Shown: positions 12,153 to 13,517 of the stretch, piece after piece
How the letters are laid out: each line of letters begins with the position of its first letter
Position numbering within the stretch: position 1 is the stretch's first letter
From: Chloroflexota bacterium
GTDB taxonomy: Bacteria > Chloroflexota > Anaerolineae > UBA1429
Reading direction: 5' to 3'
Assembly (NCBI GenBank): GCA_012513595.1
Contig: JAAZBY010000593.1
Location: 1 to 13,517, forward strand
Length of the DNA stretch: 13,517 nucleotides
The notes under the pieces: generated by a model
Seen by the model: only the letters and a program-made list of their open reading frames with translations
The model's database searches: none
Told to the model about the DNA's origin: nothing
Position numbers and translations under genes: made by a program

Positions 12153-13355
12153 ATGCGCGTGTTGATGACCAGTTGGGAGTATCCGCCGCACGTCGTCGGC
12201 GGCCTGGGCGCCCACGTCGGCGCGCTGGCCCCCGCCTTGGCGCGGCTGGGGGTGGAGGTGCACGTCGTCACCCCCCTGCGGACCGACAGCCCGGCCTACG
12301 AGGTCGCGGAGGGGGTGCACGTGCACCGCATTGCCGCCCCTGGGCCAGCCGCCTCTTACGGCGCGTTCTACGACCAGGTGCGCCAGGCGAACGCAATCCT
12401 GGCCGAGGCCTGCCTGGCCCTGCGCGGCGAGGTGGGCGGCTTTGACCTCCTCCACAACCATGACTGGTTGACCTACTTTGCCGCGCGAGAGGCCAAGCAC
12501 GCCTGCCACCTGCCGCTGGTGGCGACCATTCACGCCACCGAGCGAGGCCGTGGCCACGGGAACCTGGCCTCCACCGAGGCGCGCAGCATCAACGACACGG
12601 AGTGGTGGTTGGTCTACGAGGCCTGGCGCGTCATCTGCTGCGCCAACTATATGGCCGGTGAGGTGCAGAGCTTCTTCGAGGCCCCCGCTGACAAGCTGGA
12701 CGTCATCCCCAACGGCGTCGACCCGAACCTGTTCTCGTACCTGGACGGCGTCGACCTGAGCGCCTTCCGGGCCACCTACGCCCGGCCCGACGAGAAGCTG
12801 GTGCTCTTTGTGGGGCGCATCGTGCGGGAAAAGGGCGCCGAGGTCCTGGTGCGTTCGGCGCCCAAGGTCCTCGCGGAGATGCCCAACACCCGCTTCGTGA
12901 TCGCCGGGCGAGGGCCGGAGCTGGAGGCGCTGCGCCAGCTTGTCCACGAGATGAGCCTGCAGCACCACGTAAACCTGGTGGGCTTTATCGACGACGCCTC
13001 CCGTGACAAGTTGTACGTCACGGCTGACTGTGCCGTCTTTCCCTCCCTGTATGAGCCGTTTGGCATCGTCGCGCTGGAGGCGATGGCCGCCCACACGCCG
13101 GTGGTGGCCAGCGAGGTCGGGGGGCTGCAGGAGGTCGTCCGCCACGCGGAGACGGGCATCACCATCTACCCGAACGATCCCGACTCGTGCGCCTGGGGCA
13201 TCCTGCACACCCTGCAGCACCCGGAATGGGCGCGCCTGCGGGCCGAGAACGCCTACCGCGCCATCCTGGAGCGCTACAACTGGGACGCCATCGCCCGTGA
13301 GACTCGCCTCGTCTACGAGCGGGTCATCTCCGAGCGGGCCCGTACCGACTGGTAG
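12153..13355 (+). CDS. GT4-family glycosyltransferase (glycogen/starch-synthase-like N-terminus)
   Basis: This 400-residue GT-B enzyme transfers a sugar from a nucleotide-sugar donor with retention. The N-terminal Rossmann domain begins MRVLMTSWEYPPHVVGGLG, with the glycine-rich loop seen in starch synthase-type and related GT4 enzymes, and continues with HNHDWLT and PLVATIHATERGRG. After IPNGVDPNLF the C-terminal domain has FVGRIVREKG with R222 and K227 for diphosphate binding, VIAGRGPE, and the E-X7-E motif E301-PFGIVAL-E309. The terminal RYNWDAIARETRLVYERVI is typical. AGGGGG lies 6 bp before ATG 12153. No membrane segment is seen, so it is probably a cytoplasmic or peripheral enzyme making glycogen-like glucan, a glycolipid or a compatible solute. 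The acceptor cannot be deduced, and its neighbours do not help. Confidence 0.92.
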   Translation: MRVLMTSWEYPPHVVGGLGAHVGALAPALARLGVEVHVVTPLRTDSPAYEVAEGVHVHRIAAPGPAASYGAFYDQVRQANAILAEACLALRGEVGGFDLLHNHDWLTYFAAREAKHACHLPLVATIHATERGRGHGNLASTEARSINDTEWWLVYEAWRVICCANYMAGEVQSFFEAPADKLDVIPNGVDPNLFSYLDGVDLSAFRATYARPDEKLVLFVGRIVREKGAEVLVRSAPKVLAEMPNTRFVIAGRGPELEALRQLVHEMSLQHHVNLVGFIDDASRDKLYVTADCAVFPSLYEPFGIVALEAMAAHTPVVASEVGGLQEVVRHAETGITIYPNDPDSCAWGILHTLQHPEWARLRAENAYRAILERYNWDAIARETRLVYERVISERARTDW

Positions 13356-13370
13356 GGCACCGCGGCTCGC

Positions 13371-13394
13371 AGTGCGGTCGCAAATCGCCGCACT
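13371..13394. terminator. Hairpin after the glycosyltransferase gene
   Basis: AGTGCGG (13371-13377) pairs with CCGCACT (13388-13394) around a 10-nt loop. It lies between the convergent ends of the glycosyltransferase and the partial minus-strand gene and could serve either, but no T-tract is present. Confidence 0.4.
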
Positions 13395-13407
13395 CCCACG
13401 CTCCCCC

Positions 13408-13517
13408 TCAGCCGCCCCTGAGCACGTCGTAGACCAGGGGCGGCGCCGGCACGGCCGCGTCGGCCCAGGCGTAGGCGGCCAGCAGGCACTCCGCCGCGTC
13501 GGCCGCGTCGGCCGCGC
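13408..13517 (-). CDS. C-terminal end of an unidentified gene (start outside window)
   Basis: On the minus strand a frame is open from the window edge to a TGA at 13410-13408. About 36 codons are visible, ending AYAWADAAVPAPPLVYDVLRGG. The upstream part is Ala/Asp-rich (AADAADAAECLLA), encoded by a short GCCGCGTCG repeat. Helix-like alanine-rich sequence followed by a hydrophobic tail is plausible for a real C-terminus, and convergence with the glycosyltransferase fits, but too little is present to name a family. Confidence 0.45.
   Translation of the reverse strand, partial: AADAADAAECLLAAYAWADAAVPAPPLVYDVLRGG

Noticed and set aside
11988..13220. Long minus-strand frame opposite the glycosyltransferase
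   Set aside because: Shadow frame; the plus strand carries the GT4 motifs including E-X7-E.

Overview
This is a high-GC bacterial window with strongly G/C-biased third codon positions and compact genes. The gene set points to a Chloroflexota-type lineage, which is my inference from family composition and not proven: tandem M42 aminopeptidases, a stand-alone URO-D-like protein, a mannonate-dehydratase-like enolase, Gfo/Idh/MocA and sugar isomerase genes, a bacterial sirtuin, and a Thr/Pro-rich membrane-anchored protein. No rRNA, tRNA, phage gene or CRISPR array was recognised.

Layout. (1) 1-1344, plus strand: the C-terminal part of a Gfo/Idh/MocA oxidoreductase, then a TIM-barrel sugar isomerase/epimerase 8 bp later. 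(2) 1345-2280: a leader with two hairpins and a Sir2-type deacetylase. (3) 2281-3640: a three-copy 134-bp tandem array of palindromic elements, then a REP-associated tyrosine transposase (RAYT, 2902-3465), then more copies of the same palindromes. (4) 3641-6255: a divergent pair, a URO-D-like protein (minus) and an enolase-superfamily sugar-acid dehydratase (plus), with a sigma70-like promoter on each strand between them. (5) 6256-6523: a third palindrome block, partly an inverted copy of the first and expanded into 34-bp tandem repeats, lying between the convergent dehydratase and RraA-like aldolase genes. (6) 6524-7261: the RraA-like gene with its own promoter. (7) 7372-11421, minus strand: an apparent operon starting at a consensus promoter (TTGACA-17-TATGAT), running through two small hypothetical genes and three paralogous M42 metallo-aminopeptidases, and ending at a strong hairpin terminator. 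(8) 11555-13355: a divergent pair, a small duplicated Cys-containing protein ending CQLGCF (minus) and a GT4 glycosyltransferase (plus). (9) 13408-end: the C-terminal end of an unidentified minus-strand gene.

The most unusual system here is the RAYT with its REPIN-like repeats. A 13-nt palindromic arm (GACCCCCGGGGTC) pairs with an inverted copy around a short inner hairpin. The inner stems differ in sequence but stay paired, with 4-nt loops. Three separate blocks are each bounded by a CRTCAC ... GYGATG-type hexamer pair in inverted orientation, and a conserved linker of about 47 nt joins arms in both orientations. The transposase itself carries H-Y-R where the HUH nickase motif is expected.

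Metabolically, the oxidoreductase/isomerase pair, the dehydratase and the RraA-like aldolase fit breakdown of sugars or sugar acids, and the M42 trio fits cytoplasmic peptide turnover. Substrates cannot be fixed from sequence alone.
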